This document shows positions 24,947-36,201 of a stretch of 64,000 bases of DNA, piece after piece. The notes beneath the pieces are model-generated. The model did no database searches and was not told the origin of the DNA. It saw nothing but the letters and a program-made list of their open reading frames with translations. The position numbers and the translations under genes were made by a program. This DNA is from Beverwykella pulmonaria. Lineage: Eukaryota; Ascomycota; Dothideomycetes; Pleosporales; Melanommataceae. The stretch lies in NCBI GenBank assembly GCA_001599595.1, contig BCHH01000006.1:1775902-1839901 (forward strand), in the 5' to 3' direction. Every line of letters starts with the position of its first letter. The first letter of the stretch is position 1.

Positions 24947-25871
24947 ATGGCATTGCCACTGAAGAGGCCGGTCGTCACCGCCATCTGCGCATCAACTCGG
25001 AGTGTATCTAGATCCCTATTGCTACCAGCCAGCTACAGAAGCTTCTCCGTCCTCAACCGACCTCCACCGAACTATGAAGGCCATATACCATTAACACGGA
25101 CGGAGCGGCTAGGATTGGCCTTTGGATCAGGTCTCTTGAGCTTCATAGATCCGCGGCGAGGAGGTGCGCACTTAACACTGCCTCGACCAGCTCCAAGTCC
25201 AACGTCTAACACGCTACATCACAGACCTCATCGCCGCCTTCGGCGAAGCAACAGCACAACCCTACTTCATAGACGCCCTCCGCAACCGTATGCTCCTGCA
25301 TCCGACCGGCCGCCGGATCCTCCGCGATCGGCCTCGCCTCACTTCCACCACCCTCAATATACCGCATCTCCGCTCCTTGCCCTCGAATACACTGGGCTAC
25401 GCATATGCCGCCTGGCTTGACGCCGAGGGCGTATCCCCCGATACCCGCGCCGCAGTGCGCTATATAGACGACGAAGAATGCGCATACGTAATGCAGCGCT
25501 ACCGCGAATGCCACGATTTCTACCACGCGCTCGTCGGCCTGCCCGTCTTCCGCGAAGGCGAGGTCGCGCTTAAAGCGTTCGAGTTTGCGAATACTGGACT
25601 TCCCATGACAGGCTTAGCGGTTTTCAGTGCGTTCACACTGAAGAAAGCGGAGTGGGGGAGGTTCTGGGACGTGTATGGGCCGTGGGCTGTCAGGAACGGA
25701 GCACAGAGTGATGATGTTATTAATGTTTATTGGGAGGAGGAATTGGAGACTGATGTTGAGGTGCTGAGGGAGAGGTTGGGGATCGAGAAACCGCCGGATT
25801 TGAGGAGGATTAGAAGGGAGGAGAGGGAGAGGAGGAAGAAGGAGAAAGAGGCTAGGAAAGGGAATGTATAA
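24947..25871 (+). CDS. coq4: Ubiquinone biosynthesis protein Coq4
   Basis: Exons are 24947-25163 and 25225-25871 (287 aa), with a 61-nt intron. The N-terminus ([32 protein letters not shown]) is a basic, hydroxylated mitochondrial targeting sequence. The metal-binding motif HDxxH followed by E is present ([19 protein letters not shown]), as is [14 protein letters not shown]. Coq4 is an inner-membrane-associated member of the coenzyme Q synthome, recently described as an oxidative decarboxylase in C1 modification. The tail is highly charged ([20 protein letters not shown]). The start is the first ATG giving a targeting sequence. Confidence 0.93.
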
Positions 25872-26933
25872 ATATCTATGGGACTGTATGTCTATATGTA
25901 ACTAGGCAAATACGTTGGTGATTAATCATGTCTTTGTATTACTCAATGCCAAGTCTAGTTCATACGTAGCTGACATTGTCAAACCCTTGAAAGGACTACA
26001 CAATGTACGGTTCCTGCAGATGTTGTTAATGTCCCTCACTGCGGATAGAGAAACACCCCGGGCCGAGAAATATGAGTGGTACTTTAGCTTTAAGCGACTC
26101 AAAATCTGTGCACACGTTGATATTTACGATAGCCCTATATAGGCCATGTGCTGTAGCTACTCCTAGACGTCTAGGTCCCTTTCTACCTAAAAATTACGTC
26201 CTATATTGTCGCCTTCGCGCTTGATTTACAGAGAGCCTCTTTCTATAGAGAAATAGAGTTCCTTCCTTACTACTCTATAATATTTACTAACGATCTTATC
26301 TAAGCCCTAGGACCTTGCTACTTGTACGATTTATCATTAGCCTTGTGTCTGCTGTCGCACGCAAATTCATACAGAGTCGCCACCCCAGTCAGTACCTCCA
26401 ACCGGAGCGATCACCAATCTTGGCTAGTGCGATACACTTGTACAGCTACATAATCATCACGGTGTAATTTACTTACTGTGGCCATGCAGAATCTTGGCAA
26501 GCGGGTCGCGGCCTTGCGATCCAACTCACCCTTGGCCAAGCGTCCAGTCAACTCCCTGAGAACACCTATAGAACCGCCACCTCACGTGTGTGTGTGTGTG
26601 TGTTCTATTATAGCCATGCACCCTAAGGGTATGGGCCGTTACGATGTGCCAGCTATGTACATTCTGTTATCAAACACCTGCTCCAATTCAGAAGCCAACG
26701 ATGAGACCTGTTGATCGCATAACTAACACCGTGCTCAACATAGGAAAGTAAGAAAATAGATGCGTTACCGTATTCTGTGCGTATTGTTTTTTAGAAGTTG
26801 ATAGTAAGCTAGGTTGTTTTCTGGGGTCCCCCATCCGCAGGGTGATTCTGGCGTTGTGCGCTTCTTAATTAGCAGCGCGCTGGCGGAGGCTTTTGGTAGT
26901 AGCTCGCTGCCAACTTATTTTTGTTGTAGCCAG
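25872..26933. other. AT-rich gene-poor DNA with a (GT)n run
   Basis: About 1.06 kb, clearly AT-richer than the gene block. It contains a GT microsatellite at about 26585-26601 and, from about 26800, what is probably the 3' untranslated end of the neighbouring LINE relic. No gene seen. Confidence 0.5.
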
Positions 26934-27650
26934 TTAAATAGTGGGTGTAGGAATTTGTCGCTGTTGTCGCTCGTTGTGGTCTGCTTCATCACTTGCTGTG
27001 TCTTGGCTAACGGTCTGTAGACGTCCTGTGTTTATCGCGAACTGGATTGTGGCTCGCACCACCTCAATGTCTGGCTTCCATCACTCCATCGGCCCGTCAA
27101 TGCTTTCCCCTCCTTCCTGCTGGCTTAAGAAACCTCCTAGTGCGTACAATAGGTCCCCAAATCGCTCCCCATGCAGCTGTCAAAGCTTCAACCTCTGCTC
27201 TTCCCACTTCTTGCAGCAGAATAGAAAGTGCGGGATAGATTTAATCAAGCCGCACTCACATGCCGCTGTTTCTAACGCCTTAATCTTGTAAAGATATATT
27301 TTAAGACTTGTCTTGCTTGTCTGGAGCTGCGAAAGGATCGCAGCCTCAGTGCTGTTCAGTTGCTGGTACAGTCCAGCTGCCTTGCCTAGGTGGAGCGCTG
27401 CGTCAATCTTCCTCGTGAATTTGCCCACATCTAGCCGTCCTGCCAGAAGCGGTCCAGTTGTGATCTCTGCCTTCTTCAGTGCTTGCTTCACTAGATACCA
27501 CGGGTAGCCGTTTCGCTGCGGCGGCTCCTCGCTCTCTGTTCTTGTCACGTTTTTGGCAAATTGGTTGGCCTTTTCGTTCCCCTCGATCCCTGAGTGACTA
27601 GGGACTCAATACAACGTGGTGATTTTCTCCTGTTACTGTAAAGTATCATG
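26934..27650 (-). mobile_element. Relic of a Tad-like LINE retrotransposon (3' end of ORF2)
   Basis: The minus strand encodes, in order, the end of an RNase H domain (VPSHSGIEGNEKANQFAK), an intact 122-codon stretch ending in a CCHC-like zinc knuckle (CECGLIKSIPHFLFCCKKW), and a tail (WKPDIEVVRATIQFAINTG) up to a TAA at 26936-26934. TGA replaces the expected TGG before VPSHSG, and another TGA precedes the tail, both of the G-to-A type. The 5' part, including reverse transcriptase, is absent or unrecognisable. This is typical of a 5'-truncated, RIP-damaged LINE in Pezizomycotina. Confidence 0.8.
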
Positions 27651-28912
27651 CTTACACAGCTTGACCCGTTCCGCATGTACACTAGCTTCATATTTTATAA
27701 AATAATAGCAGCGCTAGAATCTAATCTTTAAATTGTCCACTCGCCACTAGTTCACACCTTTGACTAAATATTCCGTATTAGGATGATAAGGGCCAAGAAT
27801 CTGCTTCTGTAGCTCCAAGCACTTTTCCATTAATAAGATAGCATAGTTATTCTAGGTTTAGGACTTTCAACGTATGTGCTAGATTGGTTATGCTGGTCAG
27901 CGTGGAAGGATGTTTCTCCCTAAGCACTGTGATGACGAGCACGGTCTTCACCATCGTGGATGCGCAAGGCAAATGAAGGGATAAGTAGGCTCTATTTCAA
28001 GTACACTAAGATAGAGCGAGAAGAGGTTCTCAGGGAGAACGATCCTATATACAGAAGAGTATGGTCCGGGCGCAGCCTGACCGAGCATGTCCTGACAGTG
28101 TGGCATGGCGTGACGCGCGCACGTCGCCCGACGTGATCGAGCTGAGCGTGCGTGGTGGAGCTGAAGGTACGCCACCGCCTCATCTGACTCGTGTTCATGT
28201 GATGTGTGGTCGAGCTGCCGAGCAGCACCGTCACAAAAATACTGTTTGCTACAGTATCCCTTAACACTGTCTGCCACTGTGCAACACAGTATAAGTAACT
28301 CCCCCCCATACATAGATAGATCCTTATCGAATTAATTACTGTCCAACCAGCACTCAGCGCTATCTTTGGCCGGCTCCTTACACACACTAAAGCTAGCAAC
28401 TAAAATAATAATCTCAAGGTTCTACAAGCGTGATCTAATTAGATTGAGCGACAGATTGCAGCAAATTTTGCAGTCTCCTAAAATATGCTCTGAGACTAGT
28501 ACGCTAGCAGTGGAGTTGCGGAACGATGCTATGGTGGTTTTGATCTGCTCCTGGTTTTGCATAGTGCTTGAGCATCTTGTGCGTGTAGACACCTACTACT
28601 TAATTATTGGCAAAATAGATTTTCGCATGTACCACCTGAGGGTCGGCACGGTTTGTTTTAGTTATTGCGCCTACATCTATGAAGCACCTATCAAGAAGTG
28701 AGACGCTTGCAGTAGAAATTGCAACAGATTCCGGGACGTCATCGCGCGGCCGCTGCTATGTCCTCGTAACTTCTACGCTTGCCTATCATTTACTTGATGC
28801 GTTCCTTCTTTGCTTTTAATTTTCAGATTTCCACCCGAAACTCTGTTTATTACGCTGTCTACAGACCTATTGGCAAGGAACGCGTTAGCAGCCCGTTCAT
28901 GGGTGCCTCTTG
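27651..28912. other. AT-rich gene-poor DNA
   Basis: About 1.26 kb with mixed composition: a GC-rich island at 28060-28170 in otherwise AT-rich sequence, and short imperfect palindromes around CAGTA/TACTG at 28240-28300. I recognise no gene or complete element. Confidence 0.4.
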
Positions 28913-28920
28913 TATATAAG
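28913..28920 (+). promoter_or_regulatory. TATA box of the secreted-protein gene
   Basis: TATATAAG lies 65 bp upstream of the ATG at 28985, a canonical TATA element; the short leader suggests an inducible promoter. Confidence 0.6.
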
Positions 28921-28984
28921 GCAGGTATTGACCCTTTCCCTTCATCTTATTTCTCAAGTCTTCCCACTGCACACACGCTATAAA

Positions 28985-29710
28985 ATGACTCTAGGCAGTT
29001 TTCTCACTACCGCCCTGCTCTTTGCCTCCCAAACCTCCGCGCTTGTCGGTATATCCTGGACCATTCGCGGCGCTCCCCTCTCTGGTCTCTTGAGCATCAC
29101 TTTCCCAATTTCCATGCCCGACTCCCCACACATCTCCGGCTATTTCTACGCCCAACAATTTGGCTTCCACGGCGCTTCAGATATCGGCTATACCGGCCTC
29201 CAACCACGTGAAGACCGCAACTCTCAACCAATTATCCACGCAGTCTTTTCAGCCTTCGTCGCAGGGAGCACTTCAAACGACCCAAACTGTCACGCCAATG
29301 CCGATGGTGGCCCAGGAGTAAGCTGTGCAGTAGAAGTACAGCAATCTTACCAGGACAAATATGTCTTGCATGTCCAAAATACGGGTGGCACTACCTGGAC
29401 AGGCACACTGCGGAATCAAAACACTGGTTCAAAGACGCGCATAGGAACATACACTCTACCTGCCGGAGTTGGCGGACTCAAAAGCACACAGACCGGTTTT
29501 ATAGAGTATTATCCTTGGAACAGTGGTCCTTCGTCACAATGTAGCAGTCTGCCATACGGGTCCGTGACTTTCGGAGCACCGACAACGACTTCTTTTGGTG
29601 CGTATGGGGTTCTAAGTAATGCGTATGAGTACGGTGATTGTGTTGGCCAAGTCGGATTTAAAACCGCCTCGACAATCTCTGGTGGCGTACACGTCAATGT
29701 TGGCTTTTAG
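28985..29710 (+). CDS. Small secreted protein, DUF3472-like
   Basis: Single-exon frame of 241 aa from the ATG at 28985. Residues 1-20 (MTLGSFLTTALLFASQTSAL) form a clear signal peptide with a likely cleavage after SALV. The mature part is beta-rich and glycine/serine/threonine-rich, with GYFYAQQFGFHGASDIGYTG and a C-terminal GDCVGQVGF, and has about five cysteines. The FGF-G-x-GYxGLQ pattern resembles DUF3472-type extracellular proteins. There is no transmembrane segment after the signal peptide. Set in transposon-rich DNA with a sharp TATA box, it is a candidate secreted effector or extracellular lectin-like protein; function is unknown. Confidence 0.6.
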   Translation: MTLGSFLTTALLFASQTSALVGISWTIRGAPLSGLLSITFPISMPDSPHISGYFYAQQFGFHGASDIGYTGLQPREDRNSQPIIHAVFSAFVAGSTSNDPNCHANADGGPGVSCAVEVQQSYQDKYVLHVQNTGGTTWTGTLRNQNTGSKTRIGTYTLPAGVGGLKSTQTGFIEYYPWNSGPSSQCSSLPYGSVTFGAPTTTSFGAYGVLSNAYEYGDCVGQVGFKTASTISGGVHVNVGF

Positions 29711-30336
29711 AGACGTATCAATAAGCAAATTCCTTCCTGCGCAAACATCTCTCTCGTCTTTACCATCTTTCCCTTTTTTCTACTGTGCATGTCGGGTGAG
29801 TGCAAATCTGGTTGTTGGGGGTTGACTGAGCCTGTCACGAGTTAGGCATCTCGAAGGAAAGGACTTGATTCGTGCATCTGTACCTTGTCTCTCAGTGCTG
29901 GTGACGGCTGAACTCTCCTTCTGCCACTTCTCCAACTTTAATTGAGGAAAATATGTTTACATGCTGAGGTCTGAAAACCTTATTTTTAAGTTGAAGGCAT
30001 TTGTCCAAAGGAAGAAAAACTTTTCTATCGTAGCCTTGGGCCTTGAAAGTGAACGCTTGATAGTTTATGCTAGTCAGTGTGTTTGGATCCTCGTCTACAA
30101 TCACCCTCTTTCTTGTTTATATCACTTGCACGTCTAGTTCTTTGGCCTCCTTCCACCGTCCTTGGTTGCTGTATGTCAATGCCACTTCTTAGCATAAGAA
30201 ACAGCCTAAAAGTGCTAGATATGCGCTAATTACTACTCTAGTTAGACATCTGTGTTTAGAGAGAGAAAGGCAGTTGGACAGGACTATAGAAACTTGTTGC
30301 CTAAAGATAGCTAATAGAACAACACTATCCCTAACT
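29711..30336. other. Gene-poor spacer
   Basis: About 625 bp between the secreted-protein gene and the first LTR. No recognisable content. Confidence 0.45.
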
Positions 30337-30509
30337 TGTAAGGCTGGTACCGGGCCTGTACGGAGGCAGTATGGCTGTGATGTCATGTGATGTAGCCTAT
30401 TAGTGTTCCCCCGCTGCCAATGTGGCTCGTCTCTCTTACAATACACTCCTATCTACCTCCAACCCTACTCTCAACCCTATTTAGTGCGAGACAACCCACC
30501 CGCCTTACA
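30337..30509. repeat. LTR copy 1 (173 bp)
   Basis: TGTAAGGCTGGTACCGGGCC at the start and CCCACCCGCCTTACA at the end. Differs from copy 2 by a few substitutions and by lacking an 11-bp stretch found after AATGTGGCT. Confidence 0.8.
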
Positions 30510-31102
30510 CAGAGGTAATATAGTTATCCTTAATTAACAGCATAGTTACGCAAAGGTTGATAGTGGTGGATAAAGGCGGAGTAGTGTCTGTTGCGCCAGA
30601 TAGCCTTTGTTAGTACTAGACTGCGCTAGAATAGGCCAGCCTGTACTTACCCTAATTTTGTTAGAAGGCTAAGTTGAAGGTTGAAGTGGTTGTTAGAGGA
30701 AGGAAGGACAGTGGCAGGAAGAGGTATATATATACCCAGCCTGGCTAATGGGAGATTGGATAGTGACTCACGATTGTCTCTTGTTTTCGTCACCTCTTTC
30801 ACCTCTCTCACTGTGTTGGTTTCTTTCACCTTCACCAAGGAAAGTTGTTAGTACGGGGTGGGCTAGAGTGGCTTACGTTGGAACAATTGTCCCTGATTCT
30901 TCCCGAAGGACCGTGTGACAGTTGGGATTACTGTTGGAGAGCATAAAAGGACCTGAAAGTGAACAGGATGAGTGGTGGTAGATTGGTTGGAGTGCTGATA
31001 CGTCATAAAGGAATGGAGCTGGACAATATTGTCTTTGTTTTCCTCACGGGACGTTCGGATTGTGAAGGGGGATACTGTAAGGCCGGGTTTGCCTGTACAT
31101 GT

Positions 31103-31286
31103 TGTAAGGCTGGTACCGGGCCTGTACAGAGGCAGTATGGCTGTGATGTCATGTGATTTAGCCTATTAGTGTTCCCCCGCTGCCAATGTGGCTTGGCAGC
31201 GATTCGTCTCTCTTACAATACACTCCTATCTACCTCCAACCCTACTCTCAACCATATTTAGTGCGAGACAACCCACCCGCCTTACA
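31103..31286. repeat. LTR copy 2 (184 bp)
   Basis: Same termini as copy 1; carries an 11-bp insertion (around TGGCAGCGATT) relative to it. It is preceded at 31076-31102 by a partial duplicate of the LTR start. Confidence 0.8.
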
Positions 31287-31713
31287 GTCTTGTTAGGGTT
31301 CTTATGCACGCAGGTGAGCTAATCTAGAATAGTATTGTAGTTCTATACACCCTGTTCTTTAGCTTTGGCTAGCTATAGCAGTACTATAGCCTAAATAGTT
31401 GTCTCTAGGTTGCCATACATATAGTAGAAACGTCTGAAGTTTTTCCAAGAAGAGCTGATGAGGACGATACCAACTTCGAGGCGTACTCAGACTGAAGGGA
31501 TCGACGTGTCTAACTCCTTGCGTTTTATACCCACGGCGTCCTTTTTGAACTCGATCTTAGGGAGGGAAGGCGCATCAGTACCCAGTGTTTCAGAAATCTG
31601 CTTATCATCAGCATCTATCTCCCATAAAGTTAAAAAGTAGACATCTTACTTGTTCGTTCAAAACCCATGTGTCAATACTGGTCCTTGATCCTCCACATCC
31701 ACCTCATCAATCA
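31287..31713. other. Gene-poor spacer
   Basis: About 425 bp between the LTR element and the MITE; a 60-codon frame at 31458-31640 shows no family features. Confidence 0.4.
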
Positions 31714-31715
31714 TA

Positions 31716-31998
31716 CCAACGGGGTGTCGATGAGTTTTGAGTCACGTGTCGGAACACCAAATATCAGCCGAACTGCATATTTTGGTGAGCACCTAGCCCA
31801 ACACGACATATTACTTAATCATATATAGTTTAAATAGGACAAGTTGAAGTTCTTAGCGTGGTGTTGTAGTTACGCAAAAATTATGACAATTTTAAGCTCA
31901 TGCCTTAAAATTGTTGTTTCCATTGTGACGCCTGCAGAGTCTAGCTAGCCGAGCACGGGCCAAATCATGTGACTCAAAACTCATCGACACCCCGTTGG
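31716..31998. mobile_element. 283-bp MITE with 33-bp terminal inverted repeats and TA target duplication
   Basis: Positions 31716-31748 and 31966-31998 are inverted repeats matching at 32 of 33 positions (outer end CCAACGGGGTGTCGATGAGT). Each outer end is bordered by TA (31714-31715 and 31999-32000), the target duplication of Tc1/mariner-type elements. The interior has no coding capacity and contains a perfect 11-bp stem (31886-31896 with 31904-31914). This is a non-autonomous miniature element with nearly intact ends, suggesting fairly recent insertion. Confidence 0.88.
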
Positions 31999-32411
31999 TA
32001 CTACGTGAAAACCCGCACCTCTTATCAAACCTAGCAACAACTGAGCACTAGATATCTAGAAAACATGCAAGTGAGTCCAGTAGAGGGAGGCCATGCGCTA
32101 TCAACAAGAAGAATATATATTGTTGTATATCTAACAAAGAAAAGGGGTCGTGGGATCGCCATGCATGCTATACCAAGTTCGCCAAAATGTAGAAAGGAAA
32201 CATAAAATCCGGTAAACGTGAAACATGAAACGTAGAGCATCTCGTGGGTATACCACACCAAAACAAAAACAGAACAAAACAAATCGTCAACTCACCGGAC
32301 ATCGAACCATCGAACCATCAAAGCGTGAACCAGTCATACCATCCAGCATGAAACCATCAAGCGTCAAACCATCAAAGCATCCCCGCAAAACTATGACCAT
32401 CATCATGACCA
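31999..32411. other. 3' flank of the septin-like gene
   Basis: About 410 bp. Between 32300 and 32420 the sequence repeats ACCATCA/AAACCATCAAGC-type units several times, a short degenerate tandem repeat. Confidence 0.5.
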
Positions 32412-34996
32412 TCACTCCCCACCAGTTAGCCACTGCCACACGCCCCCCTGCGGTAACACGCTCACAACCCCACACGCCTTTGCAACCGCCACGACCACGG
32501 CTCCCAGCACACTCACCCCCCCTAATACCTTGACCAACACAACACCCCTCCTCCTAACCTCATCACCAAATTCACAAAGTCCCAACGGATCCCTCCCATC
32601 CAACCGTCCCTCGCCATATCTCTGGCCCCTCCCCTTATCCTTCTCGCTCCTCCTCACGACAGCCCAGTCCGCCCTCGCGGCCCCTGGACTCCCTAGCAGC
32701 CCGATGTTCCCTTCAAGAACTTCCTCGCTGACACGCTCGAGGAGCCATTTCGCACGCTCGGATTTCTGGAGGGCGGCAAAGCGCTCGCGCTCGTTACGGA
32801 GACTGCGTTGGAGATCGGTCGCCCATTTTGCGAGGCGCACTTCTGCGAGGCGTTCTTCGCCGCGAGTGTAGGTGTTGTAGCGGGCGAGGGAGAAATCTGT
32901 AGGTGGTTCGAGGGGCTCCGTGAGCGGGTTAGATAGCGAGGGGGAGGATGCGGGAAAGGGGGATTGGACGTTTGAATTGGGGTTGGAGTAGAAGGGGGAT
33001 GTAGAATGAGGAACGAGGACCCCTGAGGGAGATGCGGCGGAGAAGATGGACGATGCTCCGGACTCTGAGGACGATCTTTGCTTGTACGGAATATCAGCCT
33101 GAGTAGATCCACTCAACCCGGTAGAAGGACTGGAAATGGTACTGCGATTGACGGGTCGCAGCGCCATTCTGGCTTGCGCGAGGGAATCCTGTGGCCATTT
33201 CGTTCGATGCCGCCATGAGAGGAACTTCTTCCCAGCTGAATGCCTCAACCAGGCGATGTTCTCGGGCTCAAAAACCTGGCTAACCAGAGCACCGAGCTCG
33301 GAAGGAAGAAGCGGTTGCATATAGTCCGGTGACATAAGAAGCGATGCGTCCATAGTGTCCGTATCCGGTCCAGGAGTTGAAGATATTGCGAAGGGGTATG
33401 TTGGTGAAGGATGTGGGTATTGTGTCAATTCTGCAGTGTTGGTGAAACTAGTCGAAGGAGATGTCGAGACAGATAGCCCTTGAACAGCCATCAGGGCATC
33501 ATCGAGACCTTTTCCAAACAAGAAAGGCTTGATCGAAGTGGTTTGTAGTCGTGCCAGGATAGACGTCTTCACTGCTGCAATCTCAGATGGCGAAAGCGTA
33601 TCTGCTTTGGCGATGACAGGAATGACGTTAGTGAGATTAGAAAGCCGCTGCATGAATTCCACGTCTTTGGAGATGTCGTGACCTATTTTCAACGTTAGTG
33701 AACGTACGTATGCTTCCTTTTAGACCATGACTGACTTGGAGGGAGCAAATAAAAGACGACATCCACTTGCACGCCGCCGTTTCCACTGACAACTCCTATC
33801 AGGTCGCTATCCTCCATCGATGTTACTGAAGAGGTCTGAAGTAGCAGGTCCTCTACATATTCCAAAACCAGGTTCATGTCGTCCACACCTGCAGCACCTT
33901 TTCCAAATCCAGGTGTATCAACGAAGCAAAGATTTCTCTCCAACACAGCGTCGCTCGAGCTTTTTCGTCTTCGGAGCGCCCGGCTTGCTTCGAGGTCGGT
34001 CCACCAAGGAGGATACGGCTTGGTACTTGCGTTGATCTCCATTATTCTTTTCGTTCTCGTGCCATCTGTCCTCCGCTTAAGGGCTTTCGACTTCGGGGGT
34101 GAAGATTGTGGGAAGGATTTGGTTGGAGATAAGGGGTCTACGTGAACAATGTCGTCGCATAGCTGGACTATGGAGCGAATGAGCGAGGTCTTTCCAATAC
34201 CTAGGTGGAAGTTAGCATTTCCAAACCAGTTTCTTTAGCCTGGATATTGGGCAGAAGACTGACCCGATTCTCCAACAATGAGGATCTTCAGCTTCCCCAT
34301 AGCTTTACCCTTGGTCGTGAATGGCCTCCGAGCCGGCATCTGAATGCTGGGCATAACGAGCTGCGGGAAGCCGCCGGAATCATGCTGCTGATGTTCCTCT
34401 GCCTCCTCCTCCTCGCTCGACGTTATAATCTGACTGGTGACATCATCGAGGCCTGACTCTTCGTCGGACAGCTTCAAGGACTGTACCGAGAGCGACCTAG
34501 GGGTGCCTGAAATCGCCGAGGCAGGTGCTGAAGGTGGCGCATCGATATGCAGAGGCGTAGGAGACGCAGAGTGCGTATGAATGGACGCTTTCCGCCTGTG
34601 CTTCCTTATCGGCGTTGCTTTGGAGCCTTCGGGCTGCCGGCTCGAGACCCTGGGCGAGTTGTGAGAGGTCGACTTGGGGCTATCTTTCGCACTGCTGTTC
34701 GTGCTCGCAGCGCTTAGTGTCCTCTTGATTGCTGGACTGCTGTCCTGGCCAAACGCAGCCTCCAAGGTGTCGGCCAAGCTCTGCACGCCAAACGTGCTCT
34801 CCCGCGACCTGCTTGCTGGCTCCGTGCTCTGTGAACTGCCCAGCGCGCGTTCCACATCTTCTTCGTTCCTCAGGAAAAAGGCCGTCGGTACATGGCTCGA
34901 GGGGCCGCTGAAGGTGGCGGAGATGTCGGCGCTCGACTTTCTGGATCGTGGCGGCCTGGCAGAGGGTATCGCGTCGCCGCCCACTGACGGCCGCAT
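32412..34996 (-). CDS. Atypical septin-type GTPase with a C-terminal membrane segment
   Basis: Exons are 34996-34264, 34200-33736 and 33682-32412 (822 aa). About 230 serine/proline-rich residues precede the G domain: P-loop GESGIGKTSL split by intron 1, switch II DTPGFGKG, and AKADT (G4). Long serine-rich insertions follow, then a helical region (RLAEVRLAKWATDLQRSLRN) and near the C-terminus a hydrophobic stretch (VVLVKVLGGVSVLGAVVVAV) that looks like one transmembrane helix. Conventional septins are about 350-450 aa and lack both the long extensions and a membrane segment. It could be a group-5 (AspE-like) septin or a separate septin-related family. A membrane-anchored scaffold role is inferred. 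Confidence 0.72.
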
Positions 34997-36201
34997 GTTG
35001 GAAGCACTTCTGGAGGTGGATTGTTGTGTACTGAATGTGAGTGTAGGTGTGAGTGTCAAGGGGGTGACGTGAGCTCCAAACTGGTGGTTCGAGTCTCGAC
35101 GTGTTACCGCGCGCGGGCTGCCAAACGGAGATGTCGGTGTGTTTTAGAAGTGACCCCGCTGAAGCTTGGGCCCCCGGATAATGGATGGACGCGTGCTGGG
35201 CGATGGAAGAGAGGCACGGCCACAGCGACGGGCATGTAGTAGCAAGATTCCTGTAAAGTTGCTTGGTACTTTGCGCTGTGTCTGTGGGTGCGTGGGAAAG
35301 GTACGCAGTTGTACAGTGTAAGTTCCCAGTTTACTTGGAAGCCAATGTCCTGATAGTCGCCGGCGGCTGTAGCGAATCACATTGCACTACCTCCTTCCAG
35401 GTGCATATGCACGCGTCAAGTGACCCGATCAGGTATGTACAACTGGGCCTAGGATAGCGTCTTCTTATCCACGGAGGAATGGAGTCTGCAATTTGTGTAT
35501 TAGCACGCCACGGAAACTCGAGTTCAAAGATCGCCATGACAAACTTCATGTTAAACACGTATCCTTTTCATATTATCATACACTGTGCCTCTCAAAGTGT
35601 ACCATTCCAAGCCGGAATACTTCCTTCGTATTACTTGGTTGCCACCATGCCTGCCACTAGACGAAAGTTGTATTGGGGGTCCCTGTACATACAAACACTC
35701 CGATTACAACCCAAACTGGTCCTCTTCCCGTCCCACCGAAAGGCCCTCTAGCACAACCCTCTAGCTAGAGCCCACACATTCCCATGTCCCTATCCAGCCC
35801 ATAAACTACTTAGATGGCCATCCACATGAAATGAAGGGATATCGAAGAATGAACATAAGAAATCGAAAAGAAGAATTTTGGTAGCAAAACACAAGGTCGA
35901 AGGGGGGCGAATACGGTACAGAAAATGCCAAAAGAGGAACGAATCGCTATGCAGGGTAAGGGTAATCGGGGGCGGGTGCTGCAGAAACGAAAAATACAGA
36001 CGCCCAAACTTTTCGCCTAAGGGGATGGTAACTTTTTAGACAAGCGCTAGAAAAGGCGGGGGTACAGTACAGCTAAGTAAAACCGTGAGTCGTTATTGGA
36101 ACGAATTCAGCCATAACTGATATTCAGGACATGATGCTGGGTGGAAGAATTTACGAGCAGCGAGAGACGAGACAGCGTTCAACAGTGTTGAAGCGCCATA
36201 C
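34997..36201. other. Tandem intergenic region
   Basis: About 1.2 kb holding the promoter of the septin-like gene and the 3' flank of the G3BP-like gene. No gene seen. Confidence 0.5.

Larger units (their letters stand above)
30337..31286. mobile_element. TRIM-like LTR element (two LTRs around non-coding DNA)
   Basis: Two near-identical direct repeats, 30337-30509 and 31103-31286, each start TGTAAGGC and end GCCTTACA (8-bp inverted termini in the TG...CA form of LTRs) and flank about 590 bp without coding capacity. The size (950 bp) and layout match terminal-repeat retrotransposons in miniature. A purine run (GTGAAGGGGGATAC) ends just before a third, partial copy of the LTR start at 31076-31102. 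I found no convincing primer-binding site and no matching 5-bp target duplication (TAACT before, GTCTT after), so it could also be two solo LTRs. Confidence 0.65.

Noticed and set aside
35081..35110. GGTTCGAGTCT, resembling a tRNA T-loop
   Set aside because: No acceptor stem, D-arm or anticodon arm can be built around it; no tRNA or rRNA gene was found in the window.
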